A stretch of DNA of 64,000 nt from Rubrivivax sp. (GTDB lineage Bacteria > Pseudomonadota > Gammaproteobacteria > Burkholderiales > Burkholderiaceae_C). The notes beneath the pieces were generated by a model, which had not been told where the DNA came from, did no database searches, and saw only the letters and a list, made by a program, of their open reading frames with translations. Below, one piece after another: positions 10,282 through 20,994 of this stretch. The position numbers and the translations under genes are program-made. The DNA is taken from NCBI GenBank assembly GCA_020248915.1, contig JADCGP010000005.1, forward strand, positions 210,506 through 274,505, read 5' to 3'. Position 1 is the stretch's first letter. Each line of letters begins with the position of its first letter.

Positions 10282-11619
10282 TCAGGATGCCGTGCGCTCG
10301 AACGCGCGCAGCAGGGCGTTGCCGCGACGCTCGGTGTTGCGCAGCGCGTCTGCGGGGCTCTGGTTGCCCTGCAGCGCCTTCTCGACTTCCTCGTGGAACA
10401 CGTCGCGGATCTCGGTCCAGCGCCCGAAGCGGTAGCCGTTCGTGTTCTCGCCCTTGTTGGCCTGGATCAGCGAGAGGATGGGCACGTCGCGGCCGGGGTT
10501 CTTGGCGAAGAAGCCCTCGTCCTGCATCGCCTTGAAGGCCGTGTTGGTGGCGGGCAGGAAGCCCGTGGCCTTGGCCCAGTCGGTCATCACCTTGTCGCTC
10601 CGCAGGTAGTTCAGGAACTGCGCGACCCCGCGGAACTCCGCCTGGCTGCGGTTGGGCGCGTTGAAGACCCACAGCGAGGCGCCGCCGATCGTCGTCGCGA
10701 AGGGCGCGCCCTTGACGTCGGGCCAGTACGGCAGCTGCGCGGTGCCGAACTGGAACTTGGCGTCGCGGGCGATCGCACCCAGTCCGCCCGAGCTCTGAGT
10801 GAGCATCGCGCACTCGCCGCTGATGAACTTGGCCGCGGCGTCGTTGCTGCGCCCGCCGTAGTCGAAGCTCTTGTCCTTCTGCATGTCGACCAGGGTCTGG
10901 ATCTGGCGTGTCAGCTGCGGGTTGTTGGCCAGCTGCAGCGAGGCATCGACCCCGCCGCGGCCGTTGCCCTTGGTGCCGAAGGCGATGTTGTGGCGGCTGC
11001 TGAACTGCTCGAGCATCACCCAGGCCAGCCAGGTCGTCGTGTAGCCGCAGGCGGCGGCGTTGGTGCTGCGGATCTTCTTGGCCGTCTCGATCAGCTGCGG
11101 CCAGGTCTGCGGCGGCTTCTCGGGGTCGAGGCCCGCGCGGCGGAAGGCATCCTTGTTGTAGAAGAGCACGGTGGTCGACACGTTGAACGGCATCGACAGC
11201 AGGTCGCCGTTGGGCAGGCCGTAGTAGCCGCGCGCCGGCGCGATGAAGTCCGCCGGGTTGAACTGCAGCCCGGCGCGCTTGAACACCTCGCTGACGGGCA
11301 CCACCGCGCCCTTGGCGTGCATCATGTCGCCCGAGCCGGCGTCGAACATCTGCATGATGTGGGGCGGGTTGCCGGCCCGGAATGCGGCCACCGCGGCGGC
11401 GCGCTGCTCGGGGTACTGGCCCTTGAACGACACGATGACCCGGTACTCGCTCTGGCTCTTGTTGAACTCCTCCCCGTAGCGGGTGAGCAGCTCGCCGCCC
11501 TGGCCGGTCAAGCCCATCCAGAAGTTGATCTCGATCGGCCTGTTCTGGGCGGTGACAGGCAGGGCGGTGGCCAACAGCAGGGCTGCGGCGGCACCGAGCA
11601 GGGCGCGCTTGGGCGTCAT
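10282..11619 (-). CDS. ugpB: Glycerol-3-phosphate ABC transporter substrate-binding protein UgpB
   Basis: 445 aa from ATG 11619, which has a GAAGGAGAGACG ribosome site. It is the periplasmic solute-binding protein (family 1) for sn-glycerol-3-phosphate or glycerophosphodiesters. The signal peptide is [24 protein letters not shown], with cleavage after TAQ or TA. The mature part begins [17 protein letters not shown]. The body has [22 protein letters not shown] and IGGASLWVF, typical of UgpB. First gene of the operon; the promoter should lie in 11620-11878. Confidence 0.93.
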   Translation of the reverse strand: MTPKRALLGAAAALLLATALPVTAQNRPIEINFWMGLTGQGGELLTRYGEEFNKSQSEYRVIVSFKGQYPEQRAAAVAAFRAGNPPHIMQMFDAGSGDMMHAKGAVVPVSEVFKRAGLQFNPADFIAPARGYYGLPNGDLLSMPFNVSTTVLFYNKDAFRRAGLDPEKPPQTWPQLIETAKKIRSTNAAACGYTTTWLAWVMLEQFSSRHNIAFGTKGNGRGGVDASLQLANNPQLTRQIQTLVDMQKDKSFDYGGRSNDAAAKFISGECAMLTQSSGGLGAIARDAKFQFGTAQLPYWPDVKGAPFATTIGGASLWVFNAPNRSQAEFRGVAQFLNYLRSDKVMTDWAKATGFLPATNTAFKAMQDEGFFAKNPGRDVPILSLIQANKGENTNGYRFGRWTEIRDVFHEEVEKALQGNQSPADALRNTERRGNALLRAFERTAS

Positions 11620-11786
11620 CGTCTCTCCTTCATCAGGGCAGGGTACGTTCGGGGTGCGTGACCGCGGCGACACGCCGGGCCCGGATCAGCCGCAGAGTGT
11701 CGAGCGGCTTCGTGACATCTGCGTTTCTCGCCTCAGGCGGCCCCGTGCGCCATCCGGGATAGCCCACGGGCGCCCACGCGGCGACA

Positions 11787-11812
11787 ACCCCGGCGCTGGC
11801 GCGGGCCGGGGT
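11787..11812. other. Inverted repeat in the ugpB / oxidoreductase divergent promoter region
   Basis: 8-bp arms ACCCCGGC / GCCGGGGT with a 10-nt spacer, 67 nt before the downstream ATG at 11879. A TTAGCATTT patch (11818-11826) just after it could contain a weak -10 element. Operator or 5' leader hairpin are both possible; GC-rich chance pairing cannot be excluded. Confidence 0.25.
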
Positions 11813-11878
11813 CTCGGTTAGCATTTACCCTTGTTGCTGGCCGCCGACATCCCTCCGGCGCAGTCTCCACGACCGCCG

Positions 11879-14800
11879 ATGAACGCCCCGCTAGCCCTGC
11901 CGATCCCTGTCCCGTCGGAAGCCGCGTCGGGACCCGGCGCCGACGACGCCGCGCCCCGCCTGCGCGAGATCCCCTACAACTACACGTCGTTCTCCGACCG
12001 CGAGATCGTGCTCCGGCTGCTCGGGCCGCGCGCCTGGGCGATCCTGGAGGAGCTGCGCCGGGAGCGCCGTACCGGCCGCAGTGCGCGCATGCTGTACGAG
12101 GTGCTGGGCGACATCTGGGTCGTGCAGCGCAACCCGTACCTCGAGGACGACCTGCTCGACAACCCCAAGCGCCGCGCGGCGCTGATCGGGGCGCTGCAGC
12201 ACCGGCTGGCCGAGGTGGAGAAGCGGCGCACCCCGGCCGACGACGCGGCCCGCGACGCGCTGGTGGGCGAGCTGCTGGGCGCGGCGCGCACGGCCGTGCA
12301 GCGTTTCGAGGCGCACTTCCGCGAGGTCTGGGACCTGCGCAAGGCCGCGCGCCGCGTGCTCGGCCGCCACACGGCCCGTGACAACGTCAAGTTCGACGGG
12401 CTCAGCCGGGTCTCGCACGTCACCGACGCCACCGACTGGCGCGTCGAGTACCCGTTCGTCGTGCTGACGCCCGACAGCGAGTCCGAGCTGGCCGCCCTCG
12501 TCAAGGGCTGCATCGAGCTCGGCCTGACGATCATCCCGCGCGGCGGCGGCACCGGCTACACCGGCAGCGCCGTGCCGCTGACGTGGAAGAGCGCGGTCAT
12601 CAACACCGAGAAGCTCGAGGCGCTGTCCGAGGTCGAGCTCGTCGTGCTGCCGGGCCTGGACCAGGCGGTTCCCACCATCGCCAGCGAGGCGGGGGTCGTC
12701 ACGCAGCGCGTGGCCGACGCCGCCGAGCGCGCCGGCTACGTGTTCGCGGTGGACCCGACGTCGGCCGAGGCCAGCTGCATCGGCGGCAACATCGCGATGA
12801 ACGCCGGCGGCAAGAAGGCGGTGCTGTGGGGCACGGCGCTGGACAACCTGGCCAGCTGGAGGATGGTGACGCCCGAGGCCCGGTGGCTCGAGGTCGTGCG
12901 CCTGGGCCACAACCTGGGCAAGATCCACGACGCGGAGGTCGCGAGCTTCGAGCTGCGCCACTACGACGCCGGCGGCCGCAAGCTCGAGCGCACCGAGCGG
13001 CTCGACATCCCCGGCCGCGCCTTCCGCAAGGAGGGCCTGGGCAAGGACGTCACCGACAAGTTCCTCGCCGGCCTGCCCGGCATCCAGAAGGAGGGCTGCG
13101 ACGGGCTGATCACGAGCGCGCGCTGGATCGTGCACCGGATGCCGGCGCACGTGCGCACGGTCTGCCTCGAGTTCTTCGGCAATCCGAAGGACGCGGTGCC
13201 GAGCATCGTCGAGATCAAGAACTACCTGTTCGGCCTGCCCGACGTGAAGCTGGCCGGCCTCGAGCACCTGGACGACCGCTACCTGAAGGCCGTGGGCTAC
13301 GCCACGAAGAGCAAGCGCGCCCTGGCCGCGCCGGGCGGCAGCGGGCTGCCGAAGATGGTGCTGATCGGCGACATCGTCGGCGACGACGAGGCGGCGGTGG
13401 CTCGCGCCACGAGCGAGGTCGTGCGCATCGCCAACGCGCGCAGCGGCGAGGGCTTCGTCGCCGTCAGTGCCGAGGCGCGCAAGAAGTTCTGGCTCGACCG
13501 CAAGCGCACCGCCGCCATCGCGCGGCACACCAACGCCTTCAAGATCAACGAGGACGTGGTCATCCCGCTCGAGCGGATGGGCGAGTACACCGAGGGCATC
13601 GAGCGCATCAACGTCGAGCTGAGCCTGCGCAACAAGCTGGCGCTGCTCGACCGCTTGGCCACCTTCTTCGCGCGCGGCAACCTGCCGCTCGGCCGCGGCG
13701 ACGATGCCGGCGAGATCCCCGGCGCCGAGCTGCTCGAGGACCGCGTGCAGCAGGCGCTCGCGCTGCTCGCCGAGGTGCGGGCCCTCTGGCAGCACTGGCT
13801 CGACGGGCTCGACGCCGTGCAGCCCGAGACCCAGGAGACCTGCTTCGCGATGCTGCAGGACTGGCGCTGGCGCGCCAGCTGGAAGACGCAGGTGCTCAAG
13901 CCCCTGGCGGCGATCTTCGCCGGCGGGGCCTTCGGGCCGATCCTCGACGAGTGCCGCCGCATCCACCAGCAGGTGCTGCGCGGGCGCGTGTGGGTGGCCC
14001 TGCACATGCATGCCGGCGACGGCAACGTGCACACCAACATCCCGGTCAACAGCGACAACTACGCGATGCTGCAGACCGCCCACGAGGCGGTGGCCCGCAT
14101 CATGAGGCTGGCCCGCTCTCTGGGCGGGGTGATCAGCGGCGAGCACGGCATCGGCATCACCAAGCTCGAGTTCCTCAGCGACGAGGAGATCGCCGGCTTC
14201 GCGGCCTACAAGGCGCGGATCGATCCCGAGGGCCGGTTCAACAAGGGCAAGCTGCTGCGCGCGCCGCGCGGCGCATCGGCCTCCGGCGACGACGTCCTTG
14301 CCAGCGACCTCAGCGCCGCCTACACGCCGAGCTTCGGCCTGATGGGGCACGAGTCGCTGATCATGCAGCAGAGCGACATCGGCCTGATCTCCGACAGCAT
14401 CAAGGACTGCCTGCGCTGCGGCAAGTGCAAGCCGGTGTGCGCCACGCACGTGCCGCGGGCCAACCTGCTGTACAGCCCGCGCAACAAGATCCTGGCCACC
14501 TCGCTGCTGATCGAGGCCTTCCTGTACGAGGAGCAGACGCGCCGCGGCGTCAGCATCGCGCACTGGGAGGAGTTCGAGGACGTCGCCGACCACTGCACGG
14601 TCTGCCACAAGTGCGAGAGCCCCTGCCCGGTGAAGATCGACTTCGGCGACGTGTCGATGAACATGCGCAACCTGCTGCGCAAGATGGGGCAGAAGAGCTT
14701 CCGGCCGGGCAACGCCGCGGCGATGGCCTTCCTGAACGCGACCAGCCCGGAGACGATCAAGCTGATGCGCACCGCGATGGTCGACGTCGGCTTCAAGGCG

Positions 14801-15832
14801 CAGCGCGTGCTGCATGACCTGCTGAAGCCGGCGGCGAGGAAGCAGACCGCCGCGCCGCCTGCCACCCTGGGCACCGCCCCGATCAAGGAGCAGGTGGTCC
14901 ACTTCATCAACAAGAAGATGCCCGGCGGGCTGCCGAAGAAGACCGCGCGCGCGCTGCTGGACATCGAGGACAAGGACTACGTCCCGATCATCCGCGACCC
15001 CCGGGCCACCACGTCCGAGACCGAGGCGGTGTTCTACTTCCCGGGTTGCGGGTCGGAGCGCCTGTTCAGCCAAGTCGGCCTGGCCACGCAGGCGATGCTG
15101 TGGCACGCCGGTGTGCAGACGGTGCTGCCGCCGGGCTACCTCTGCTGCGGCTACCCGCAGCGCGGCAGCGGCCAGTTCGACAAGGCCGACAAGCTGATCA
15201 CCGACAACCGCGTGCTGTTCCACCGCGTGGCCAACACGCTGAACTACCTCGACATCCGGACGGTGGTCGTCAGCTGCGGCACCTGCTACGACCAGCTGCA
15301 GGGCTACCGCTTCGAGGAGATCTTCCCAGGCTGCCGGATCGTCGACATCCACGAGTACCTTCTCGAAAGGGGCATCCGGCTCGGCGCCCACGACGGCGCC
15401 GGCCAGGCAGGGTACCTGTACCACGACCCCTGCCACAGCCCGATGAAGCAGCAGGACCCGATGAAGACAGTCAAGGCCCTGGTCGGCCCCGCCGTGGTCA
15501 AGAGCGAACGCTGCTGCGGCGAGAGCGGCACGCTCGGCGTCACGCGCCCCGACATCAGCACGCAGGTCCGCTTCCGCAAGGAGATGGAGCTGCGCAAGGA
15601 CGAGGCGGCGCTGCGCGCCGTCACCGGGCAGGCCGCCGGCCCGGTCAAGGTGCTGACCAGCTGCCCCAGCTGCCTGCAGGGCCTGAGCCGGTACCAGGAC
15701 GACCTGACCAACGGGCTGCTGGAGGCCGACTACATCGTCGTCGAGATGGCGCGGCGCATTCTCGGGCCGACCTGGCTCGAGGACTACGTCGCGCGTGCGA
15801 ACGCGGGTGGCATCGAGCGCGTGCTGGTCTGA
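11879..15832 (+). CDS. DUF3683 FAD-binding and 4Fe-4S / CCG-domain oxidoreductase (D-2-hydroxyacid dehydrogenase-like fusion)
   Basis: 1317 aa from ATG 11879 ([14 protein letters not shown]); an in-frame start at 11831 is also possible. Order: DUF3683 N-terminal domain (about 20-180, from [19 protein letters not shown]); FAD-binding type 4 domain (about 190-370, with [17 protein letters not shown] and [13 protein letters not shown]); FAD-oxidase C-terminal region (to about 800, with [15 protein letters not shown] and [10 protein letters not shown]). A ferredoxin-like pair follows (about 850-920, [11 protein letters not shown] and [13 protein letters not shown]), then two CCG cysteine-rich domains ([10 protein letters not shown]...CCGYPQRG and HDPCHSP...CCGESGTLG) as in GlcF/LldE. 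It looks like a glcD-like and a glcF-like protein fused behind an extra domain. It probably oxidises a 2-hydroxyacid and feeds electrons to quinones; the substrate is unproven. Confidence 0.88.
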   Translation: MNAPLALPIPVPSEAASGPGADDAAPRLREIPYNYTSFSDREIVLRLLGPRAWAILEELRRERRTGRSARMLYEVLGDIWVVQRNPYLEDDLLDNPKRRAALIGALQHRLAEVEKRRTPADDAARDALVGELLGAARTAVQRFEAHFREVWDLRKAARRVLGRHTARDNVKFDGLSRVSHVTDATDWRVEYPFVVLTPDSESELAALVKGCIELGLTIIPRGGGTGYTGSAVPLTWKSAVINTEKLEALSEVELVVLPGLDQAVPTIASEAGVVTQRVADAAERAGYVFAVDPTSAEASCIGGNIAMNAGGKKAVLWGTALDNLASWRMVTPEARWLEVVRLGHNLGKIHDAEVASFELRHYDAGGRKLERTERLDIPGRAFRKEGLGKDVTDKFLAGLPGIQKEGCDGLITSARWIVHRMPAHVRTVCLEFFGNPKDAVPSIVEIKNYLFGLPDVKLAGLEHLDDRYLKAVGYATKSKRALAAPGGSGLPKMVLIGDIVGDDEAAVARATSEVVRIANARSGEGFVAVSAEARKKFWLDRKRTAAIARHTNAFKINEDVVIPLERMGEYTEGIERINVELSLRNKLALLDRLATFFARGNLPLGRGDDAGEIPGAELLEDRVQQALALLAEVRALWQHWLDGLDAVQPETQETCFAMLQDWRWRASWKTQVLKPLAAIFAGGAFGPILDECRRIHQQVLRGRVWVALHMHAGDGNVHTNIPVNSDNYAMLQTAHEAVARIMRLARSLGGVISGEHGIGITKLEFLSDEEIAGFAAYKARIDPEGRFNKGKLLRAPRGASASGDDVLASDLSAAYTPSFGLMGHESLIMQQSDIGLISDSIKDCLRCGKCKPVCATHVPRANLLYSPRNKILATSLLIEAFLYEEQTRRGVSIAHWEEFEDVADHCTVCHKCESPCPVKIDFGDVSMNMRNLLRKMGQKSFRPGNAAAMAFLNATSPETIKLMRTAMVDVGFKAQRVLHDLLKPAARKQTAAPPATLGTAPIKEQVVHFINKKMPGGLPKKTARALLDIEDKDYVPIIRDPRATTSETEAVFYFPGCGSERLFSQVGLATQAMLWHAGVQTVLPPGYLCCGYPQRGSGQFDKADKLITDNRVLFHRVANTLNYLDIRTVVVSCGTCYDQLQGYRFEEIFPGCRIVDIHEYLLERGIRLGAHDGAGQAGYLYHDPCHSPMKQQDPMKTVKALVGPAVVKSERCCGESGTLGVTRPDISTQVRFRKEMELRKDEAALRAVTGQAAGPVKVLTSCPSCLQGLSRYQDDLTNGLLEADYIVVEMARRILGPTWLEDYVARANAGGIERVLV

Positions 15833-15855
15833 GAAGTTTCACGGGTTCTCGGCGT

Positions 15856-15876
15856 TGTCCACGACAGTCGCGGACA
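15856..15876. other. Near-perfect 21-bp palindrome after the oxidoreductase stop
   Basis: From TGTCC to GGACA with a single central base, 9 of 10 positions pair. It starts 24 nt after the stop codon. A second small hairpin, GAGCCC/GGGCTC (15885-15898), follows. With almost no loop, the first element looks more like a dimeric protein-binding site than an RNA hairpin. No T-run is present. Confidence 0.35.
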
Positions 15877-15946
15877 CCGGCGTCGAGCCCTTGGGCTCAG
15901 AAGGGCGGTAGCGCTCGCGTGCTGGGCCCGGCGGAGGTTGCGGCGG

Positions 15947-15952
15947 TACACT
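15947..15952 (+). promoter_or_regulatory. Candidate -10 element upstream of the DUF971-ubiE operon
   Basis: TACACT, 33 nt before the ATG at 15985. No convincing -35 is visible 16-18 nt upstream. Such TAC-type -10 boxes precede several genes in this window. Confidence 0.35.
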
Positions 15953-15984
15953 GACGATGCGTCGAACGCAGCAGTGACCGCAGC

Positions 15985-16398
15985 ATGGCCAGCCCTTCTC
16001 CCGAAGCCCCGCAGCCGACGGCCGTCACGGTGCACCAGGCAAGCCGCGTGCTCGAGATCGGCTTCGACGACGGCAGCACCTTCCGCATCCCGTTCGAGCT
16101 GATGCGCGTGTACTCCCCCTCGGCCGAGGTCCAGGGGCACGGCCTGGGGCAGGAGGTGCTGCAGACCGGAAAGCGCGACGTGACGATCACCGACGTGGCC
16201 GCCGTCGGCCACTACGCGCTGCAGCCGCGCTTCTCCGACGGCCACGACACCGGCATCTTCTCCTGGGGCTACCTGTACCACCTCGGTTCCCGACAGGAGG
16301 AGTTGTGGCGCCGCTACGAGGAGCGCCTGCAACGGGCCGGCGCCGACCGCGACGCCCCGATGGCGGCGGCGCGCGGCGGGGCCTGCAGCCACCACTGA
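15985..16398 (+). CDS. DUF971 (GBBH-like N-terminal) domain protein
   Basis: 137 aa. The DUF971 domain covers about residues 15-110: [32 protein letters not shown], split by strands, then [18 protein letters not shown] and [17 protein letters not shown]. The same domain forms the N-terminus of gamma-butyrobetaine hydroxylase; stand-alone versions are linked to Fe-S or ubiquinone-related loci but have no settled function. The C-terminus GGACSHH could bind metal (Cys-x-His-His). It ends 10 bp before ubiE, a linkage common in Burkholderiales. Confidence 0.85.
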   Translation: MASPSPEAPQPTAVTVHQASRVLEIGFDDGSTFRIPFELMRVYSPSAEVQGHGLGQEVLQTGKRDVTITDVAAVGHYALQPRFSDGHDTGIFSWGYLYHLGSRQEELWRRYEERLQRAGADRDAPMAAARGGACSHH

Positions 16399-16408
16399 GC
16401 CAATCCCC

Positions 16409-17140
16409 ATGGGCCAGACGCACTTCGGGTTCCAGGACGTCGACGAGGCCGAGAAGGCGCGTCGCGTCCGCGGCGTGTTCGACTCCGTCGCCTCGCGCTA
16501 CGACCTGATGAACGACGTGCTCTCCTTCGGCATGCACCGGCTCTGGAAGGGTTATGCCGTCGCGGTGGCCGGCGTGCGCCCGGGGATGAGCGTGCTCGAC
16601 ATCGCCGGCGGCACCGGCGACCTCGCGCGCCGCTTCGCCGAGGCCGTGGGGGAGCGCGGGCGCGTTGTGCTCACCGACATCAACGAGACGATGTTGCGCA
16701 CCGGGCGCGACCGGCTGCTGGACGACGGCGTCGCACTGCCGGCGGTGGCCTGCGACGCCGAGCGGCTGCCCTTCGCCGACGCCTCGTTCGACCTCGTCAG
16801 CGTCGCGTTCGGCCTGCGCAACATGACGCACAAGGAGGCCGCGCTGGCCGAGATGGCCCGCGTGCTGCGGACGGGCGGCCGGCTGCTCGTGCTCGAGTTC
16901 TCGCGTCCGGCCCCGCTGCTGCGACGGCCCTACGACTGGTACTCGTTCCACGTGATGCCGCGTCTGGGCGGCTGGATCGCCAGCGATGCCGACAGCTACC
17001 GCTACCTCGCGGAGAGCATCCGCATGCACCCCGACCAGGAGACGCTCAAGGCGATGATGCAGGGTTGCGGCTTCGCCCACGTCGACGTGCACAACCTGGC
17101 CGGCGGCATCGTCGCGCTGCACGTGGGGGTGCGATGCTGA
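16409..17140 (+). CDS. ubiE: Ubiquinone/menaquinone C-methyltransferase UbiE
   Basis: 243 aa, usual length. It methylates the quinone ring (2-octaprenyl-6-methoxybenzoquinol to the 3-methyl form; also demethylmenaquinone) using SAM. Signature motifs are [38 protein letters not shown], the SAM site [42 protein letters not shown] and LVLEFSRP. The C-terminal [11 protein letters not shown] matches UbiE. Its last 7 nt overlap the Tim44-like gene. Confidence 0.95.
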   Translation: MGQTHFGFQDVDEAEKARRVRGVFDSVASRYDLMNDVLSFGMHRLWKGYAVAVAGVRPGMSVLDIAGGTGDLARRFAEAVGERGRVVLTDINETMLRTGRDRLLDDGVALPAVACDAERLPFADASFDLVSVAFGLRNMTHKEAALAEMARVLRTGGRLLVLEFSRPAPLLRRPYDWYSFHVMPRLGGWIASDADSYRYLAESIRMHPDQETLKAMMQGCGFAHVDVHNLAGGIVALHVGVRC

Positions 17141-17562
17141 ACCGCCTGCGGCGGCGTGTCGCGCTGCGGCGCTCGCTGCGCCGGGCCGGCGGCCTCGGCG
17201 GCGACGTCGACGAGCTGTTGCGCCTGGCCCGGCTGAGCTTCGTTCAGCTGCAGGCCGCCTGGGACCGCGGCGACCTGCAGGTCCTGGGTGCGCTGACCAC
17301 CGGGCCGCTGCTGGCCGACCTGCGCGACCAGCTCGCGCATCGCGGGCCAGGCCCGAACCGCACGGAGGTCGTCTCGCTGGAGGCCCGGCTGCTGGGCCTC
17401 GAGGAACTGCACGAGGCTTTCGTGGCGAGCGTCGAGTTCTCGGGCCTGATCCGGGAGCGGGTGGACGACGGCGCCGAGCCGTTCCGCGAGCTCTGGCTGC
17501 TGGCGAACGTGAAGTCCGCGGGCCGCGGCTGGCAGCTGGCGCAGGTGCAGAGCCTGTCCTGA
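17134..17562 (+). CDS. Short Tim44-like domain protein
   Basis: 142 aa from ATG 17134, overlapping the ubiE stop. Essentially the whole protein is the C-terminal Tim44-like domain: [70 protein letters not shown] and GWQLAQVQ. Burkholderiales homologues next to ubiE usually also carry an N-terminal membrane segment and a Gly-rich linker. Here only a short basic stretch ([20 protein letters not shown]) precedes the domain, so it is probably soluble or peripheral. Function unknown; coupling to ubiE suggests a role in quinone or membrane biology. Confidence 0.8.
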   Translation: MLNRLRRRVALRRSLRRAGGLGGDVDELLRLARLSFVQLQAAWDRGDLQVLGALTTGPLLADLRDQLAHRGPGPNRTEVVSLEARLLGLEELHEAFVASVEFSGLIRERVDDGAEPFRELWLLANVKSAGRGWQLAQVQSLS

Positions 17563-17574
17563 AGGCGCGCCCGC

Positions 17575-17580
17575 TACACT
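17575..17580 (+). promoter_or_regulatory. Candidate -10 element for the EpsD-like gene
   Basis: TACACT 41 nt upstream of the ATG at 17622, directly after the Tim44-like stop. This supports an independent promoter for the exopolysaccharide-type gene. Confidence 0.35.
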
Positions 17581-17621
17581 CGCGCCGCGCGGACCCGTCC
17601 GGTCGCGGCGCGCCCGCCGCC

Positions 17622-18518
17622 ATGTCCATCCGAACCCTCACCCGTCGCCCCGCCGCGACGCCGTTGGCGTTGCTGGCCCTGGCCTGCGCCGCATCGCTGG
17701 TCGCCGGCTGCGGCGACCGCAAGCAGGCCGCCGGCCAGGAGGTCGCGGCGCGCGTCGGCTCCGACGAAATCACCGCGGCGCAGGTCGACTTCCTGCTGCA
17801 GCAGCAGCGTGGCCTGCGGCCCGAGCAGGCCGACGCCGCGGGCCGCCAGATCCTCGATCGCCTGATCGACCAGCAGCTCGCGTTGCAGAAAGCCTCCGAG
17901 CTGAAGCTCGAGCGCGACCCGCGCGTCGCGCAGCAGCTCGAGGCCGCCCGGCGCGACATCCTGGCCCGCGCCTACCTCGACAAGGTCGGCGAGGGCGCGG
18001 CGCGGCCGACCGCCGACGAGATCCGAAGGTACTACGCGGACAAGCCTGCGCTGTTCGCCGAGCGGCGCATCTACAACCTGCAGGAGATCCTGGTCGAGGC
18101 GCGCAGCGACCAGCTCGACACGCTGCGCGAACGGCTGGTGGCGGCGCGCAACGCGGGCGAGTTCGCCGAGTACCTCAAGGCCAACGACTACCGTTTCGCC
18201 GTCAACCAGGCCGTGCGTACGGCCGAGCAGCTGCCCTTGCAGAGCCTGGACACGCTGGCGCGGATGCAGGACGGGCAGGCGGCGCTGCTTCCCGCTGCCA
18301 GCGGCGCCCAGGTCGTCGTGCTGCTGGGTTCGCGCATGCAGCCGGTCACGGAGGAGCAGGCGCGTCCGATGATCGAGCAGTTCCTGCTCAACGAGCGCCG
18401 CCGCAAGCTGCTCGAGGACGAGTTGCGCAGCCTGCGCGAGGCCGCCCGCATCGAGCGGCTGGGTCGCTTCGCGCCCGAGGCCGCGGCGGGCACGCCGGCC
18501 GCCCCGGCGTCGCGCTGA
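17622..18518 (+). CDS. EpsD-family peptidyl-prolyl cis-trans isomerase lipoprotein
   Basis: 298 aa. The N-terminus MSIRTLTRRPAATPLALLAL leads into the lipobox LVAGC, so a lipoprotein signal. A SurA/PpiD-like helical N-domain (about 45-150, with VGSDEITAAQVDFLLQQQRGL and ILDRLIDQQLALQKASELKL) is followed by a degenerate parvulin-like domain (about 150-250, YYADKPALFAERRIYNLQEI). It closely resembles EpsD-family PPIases encoded in methanolan-type exopolysaccharide clusters. It is convergent with rfbC (25-bp gap). No other eps polymerisation or export gene is present, so it is a partial EPS set. Confidence 0.82.
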   Translation: MSIRTLTRRPAATPLALLALACAASLVAGCGDRKQAAGQEVAARVGSDEITAAQVDFLLQQQRGLRPEQADAAGRQILDRLIDQQLALQKASELKLERDPRVAQQLEAARRDILARAYLDKVGEGAARPTADEIRRYYADKPALFAERRIYNLQEILVEARSDQLDTLRERLVAARNAGEFAEYLKANDYRFAVNQAVRTAEQLPLQSLDTLARMQDGQAALLPAASGAQVVVLLGSRMQPVTEEQARPMIEQFLLNERRRKLLEDELRSLREAARIERLGRFAPEAAAGTPAAPASR

Positions 18519-18543
18519 AGGCCTGGGCTGCGGCGCGCTCCGC

Positions 18544-19122
18544 TCAGCCGGCGTCGAAGACCTCCGCCTGCGCCAGCGGCGGCGCGGCTGCGTCCTTGGG
18601 CGCCAGCAGCGGCGCGGCCAGCCCCGCCGGCAACGGCCAGTCGATGCCGATCGCGGGGTCGTCCCAGCGGATCGAGCGCTCGCACTCGCGCACGTAGATA
18701 TCGGTGGTCTTGTAGAGGAACTCGGTGTCGTCCTCGAGCGCGACGAAGCCGTGCGCGAAGCCCTCGGGGATCCAGAGCTGGCGCCGGTTGGCGGCGCTCA
18801 GCTCGGTGCCCACCCAGCGCCCGAACGAGGGCGAGCCGCGCCGGATGTCCACCGCGACGTCGAAGACGCGGCCGCGTGTGACCCGCACGAGCTTGCCCTG
18901 GGCGTGCGGCGGCAGCTGGTAGTGCAGGCCGCGCAGCACGCCGGCGCGGCTGCACGAGTGGTTGTCCTGCACGAAGGCGCGTGGGGCGGGCAGCCCGAGC
19001 CCGGCGAGCCCGGCGTCGAAGCGGGCCTGGTTCCAGCTCTCCATGAACCAGCCGCGGTCGTCGGCGAAGACGGCCGGCTCGACGAGGACGACGCCGGGGA
19101 GCGCGGTGGCGACGAGCCGCAT
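18544..19122 (-). CDS. rfbC: dTDP-4-dehydrorhamnose 3,5-epimerase
   Basis: 192 aa from ATG 19122, sharing one base with the rfbA stop (TGATG). Third step of dTDP-L-rhamnose synthesis. Motifs: FADDRGWFMESWNQ, FVQDNHSCSRAGVLRGLHYQ (catalytic His), GKLVRVTRGRVFDVAVDIR, SPSFGRWVGTELSA, IPEGFAHGF and EFLYKTTDIY (Tyr). Length is normal. Last gene of the sugar-nucleotide operon. Confidence 0.95.
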   Translation of the reverse strand: MRLVATALPGVVLVEPAVFADDRGWFMESWNQARFDAGLAGLGLPAPRAFVQDNHSCSRAGVLRGLHYQLPPHAQGKLVRVTRGRVFDVAVDIRRGSPSFGRWVGTELSAANRRQLWIPEGFAHGFVALEDDTEFLYKTTDIYVRECERSIRWDDPAIGIDWPLPAGLAAPLLAPKDAAAPPLAQAEVFDAG

Positions 19123-20003
19123 CAGTAGGCCCGGTCGCGCAGCACCTGCAACAGGTAGCTGCCGTAGCCGTTCTTTGCCAGCGGCGCCGCGAGTCTTTCG
19201 AGCTGCGCGGCGTCGATCCAGCCGTTGCGGAACGCGATCTCCTCGGGGCAGGCCACCTTCAGGCCCTGGCGCTTCTCGAGCGTGGCGATGAACTGTCCGG
19301 CCTCGAGCAGGCTGTCGTGGGTGCCGGTGTCCAGCCACGCGTAGCCGCGGCCCATGATCTCGACCTGAAGCTCGCCCTGCTGCAGGTAGCGGGCGTTGAC
19401 GTCGGTGATCTCGAGCTCGCCGCGCGCGCTCGGCCTCAGCGAGGCGGCGATGTCGCACACCTGCGCGTCGTAGAAGTACAGGCCGGTGACCGCGTAGTTG
19501 CTCCGCGGCGCGCGCGGCTTCTCCTCGATGCTGACCGCGCGCTGGCGCGCGTCGAACTCGACCACGCCGTAGCGCTCGGGGTCCTGCACGTGGTACGCGA
19601 ACACCGTGGCACCTCCGGCGCGAGCCTGCGCGCGGCCGAGCAGCGGCTTCAGGTCGTGGCCGTGGAAGATGTTGTCGCCCAGCACCAGCGCGCTCGGGCG
19701 GCCGCCGACGAAGTCGCGCCCGAGCACGAAGGCCTGCGCCAGCCCGTCGGGGCTGGGCTGCACGCAGTACGAGAAGCTCATCCCCCAGCGGCTGCCGTCG
19801 CCCAGCAGCGCCTCGAAGCGGGGCGTGTCCTGCGGCGTGCTGATGACGAGAACCTCGCGCATGCCGGCCAGCATCAGCGTCGACAGCGGGTAGTAGATCA
19901 TCGGCTTGTCGTACACCGGCAGCAGCTGCTTGCTGACGGCCAGCGTCGCCGGGTGCAGCCGCGTGCCGGAGCCGCCGGCCAGGATGATGCCTCTGCGTTG
20001 CAT
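19122..20003 (-). CDS. rfbA: Glucose-1-phosphate thymidylyltransferase
   Basis: 293 aa from ATG 20003 ([16 protein letters not shown]). First step of dTDP-rhamnose synthesis: glucose-1-phosphate plus dTTP gives dTDP-glucose. Signature [58 protein letters not shown] and [14 protein letters not shown]. It lies 80 bp after rfbD; the gap shows no clear signal. Confidence 0.95.
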   Translation of the reverse strand: MQRRGIILAGGSGTRLHPATLAVSKQLLPVYDKPMIYYPLSTLMLAGMREVLVISTPQDTPRFEALLGDGSRWGMSFSYCVQPSPDGLAQAFVLGRDFVGGRPSALVLGDNIFHGHDLKPLLGRAQARAGGATVFAYHVQDPERYGVVEFDARQRAVSIEEKPRAPRSNYAVTGLYFYDAQVCDIAASLRPSARGELEITDVNARYLQQGELQVEIMGRGYAWLDTGTHDSLLEAGQFIATLEKRQGLKVACPEEIAFRNGWIDAAQLERLAAPLAKNGYGSYLLQVLRDRAY

Positions 20004-20083
20004 GGTCTGGTGTCCGTGGGTTCGGGTCGGTGTGCGCTCGGTCGCGGGCTCGGCAGGGGCGGACAGGATGCGGTGCCGCGCGC

Positions 20084-20983
20084 TCAGCGCGCGAACCACT
20101 CCGCCAGCACGCGGTCCACGCCCCGCTGCCAGGGCGGCAGCGCGAGCCCGAAGGCCGCGCGCAGCCGGCGCGTGTCCAGGCGCGAGTTCCGCGGCCGCGC
20201 CGCCGGCGTCGGATAGCTCGAGGTCGGGATCGGGCGGATCGCCTGTGGCGCCACCTTCACGGGCCGGCCGGCCGCGCGCGCGGCCTCGATCACGTGGCAC
20301 GCGTAGCCGAACCATGACGTCTCGCCGGCCGCGCTGCAGTGGTACAGACCCGCCAGGGCGGGCTCGGCCCGCAACCGCAGCAGCGCGTGTGCCGTCACGT
20401 CGGCCAGCAGTTCGGCCCCGGTCGGGGCGCCGACCTGGTCGTCGATGACGTCGAGCACCTCGCGCTCGGCTGCCAGCCGCAGCATGGTGCGCGCGAAGTT
20501 GCCGCCGCGCGCCGCGTAGACCCAGCTCGTGCGCAGGATCAGGTGCGGGCAGCCGCTGCCGCGGATCGCCTGCTCGCCCTCGAGCTTGGTGCGGCCGTAG
20601 ACCGAAAGCGGTGCGGTCGGTGCGTCCTCGTCACGGGGCTCGCTGCCGCTGCCGTCGAACACGTAGTCGGTGGAATAGTGCACGAGCAGCGCCCCGCGCG
20701 CGGCCGCCTCGGCGGCGAGCACGGAAGGCGCTTCGGCGTTGATCGCGCGGGCGAGCGCCGGCTCGGCCTCGGCGCGGTCGACTGCCGTGTGGGCGGCGGC
20801 GTTGACGACGACGGCGGGCGCAGCGCGCGCCACCAAGCCGCGCAGTGAGGCCGGCTCGGCGAAGTCGGCCCGGAGGTCGCCGGGCGAGTCGAGGTCGCAG
20901 GCGAGCACCTCGCCCAGCGGCGCCAGCGCGCGCTGCAGTTCCCAGCCGACCTGGCCGTTGCTGCCCAGCAGCAGGATGCGCAC
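20084..20983 (-). CDS. rfbD: dTDP-4-dehydrorhamnose reductase
   Basis: 299 aa from a GTG start at 20983 (first residues [16 protein letters not shown]). Last step of dTDP-L-rhamnose synthesis. Rossmann motif [21 protein letters not shown], the STDYVFDG segment with catalytic Thr, YGRTKLEGE (Tyr-x3-Lys) and [13 protein letters not shown]. The start is 11 bp after the rfbB stop. No ATG lies near the required N-terminus. Confidence 0.94.
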   Translation of the reverse strand: MRILLLGSNGQVGWELQRALAPLGEVLACDLDSPGDLRADFAEPASLRGLVARAAPAVVVNAAAHTAVDRAEAEPALARAINAEAPSVLAAEAAARGALLVHYSTDYVFDGSGSEPRDEDAPTAPLSVYGRTKLEGEQAIRGSGCPHLILRTSWVYAARGGNFARTMLRLAAEREVLDVIDDQVGAPTGAELLADVTAHALLRLRAEPALAGLYHCSAAGETSWFGYACHVIEAARAAGRPVKVAPQAIRPIPTSSYPTPAARPRNSRLDTRRLRAAFGLALPPWQRGVDRVLAEWFAR

Positions 20984-20994
20984 CGCGGGACCCC

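Noticed and set aside
11891..15436. Minus-strand open frame of about 1180 codons
   Set aside because: Antisense to the DUF3683 oxidoreductase; no domain, Ala/Arg/His-rich, as expected for GC-rich antisense.
16187..17959. Minus-strand frame of 590 codons over ubiE
   Set aside because: Antisense to ubiE and neighbours, whose motifs are unambiguous.
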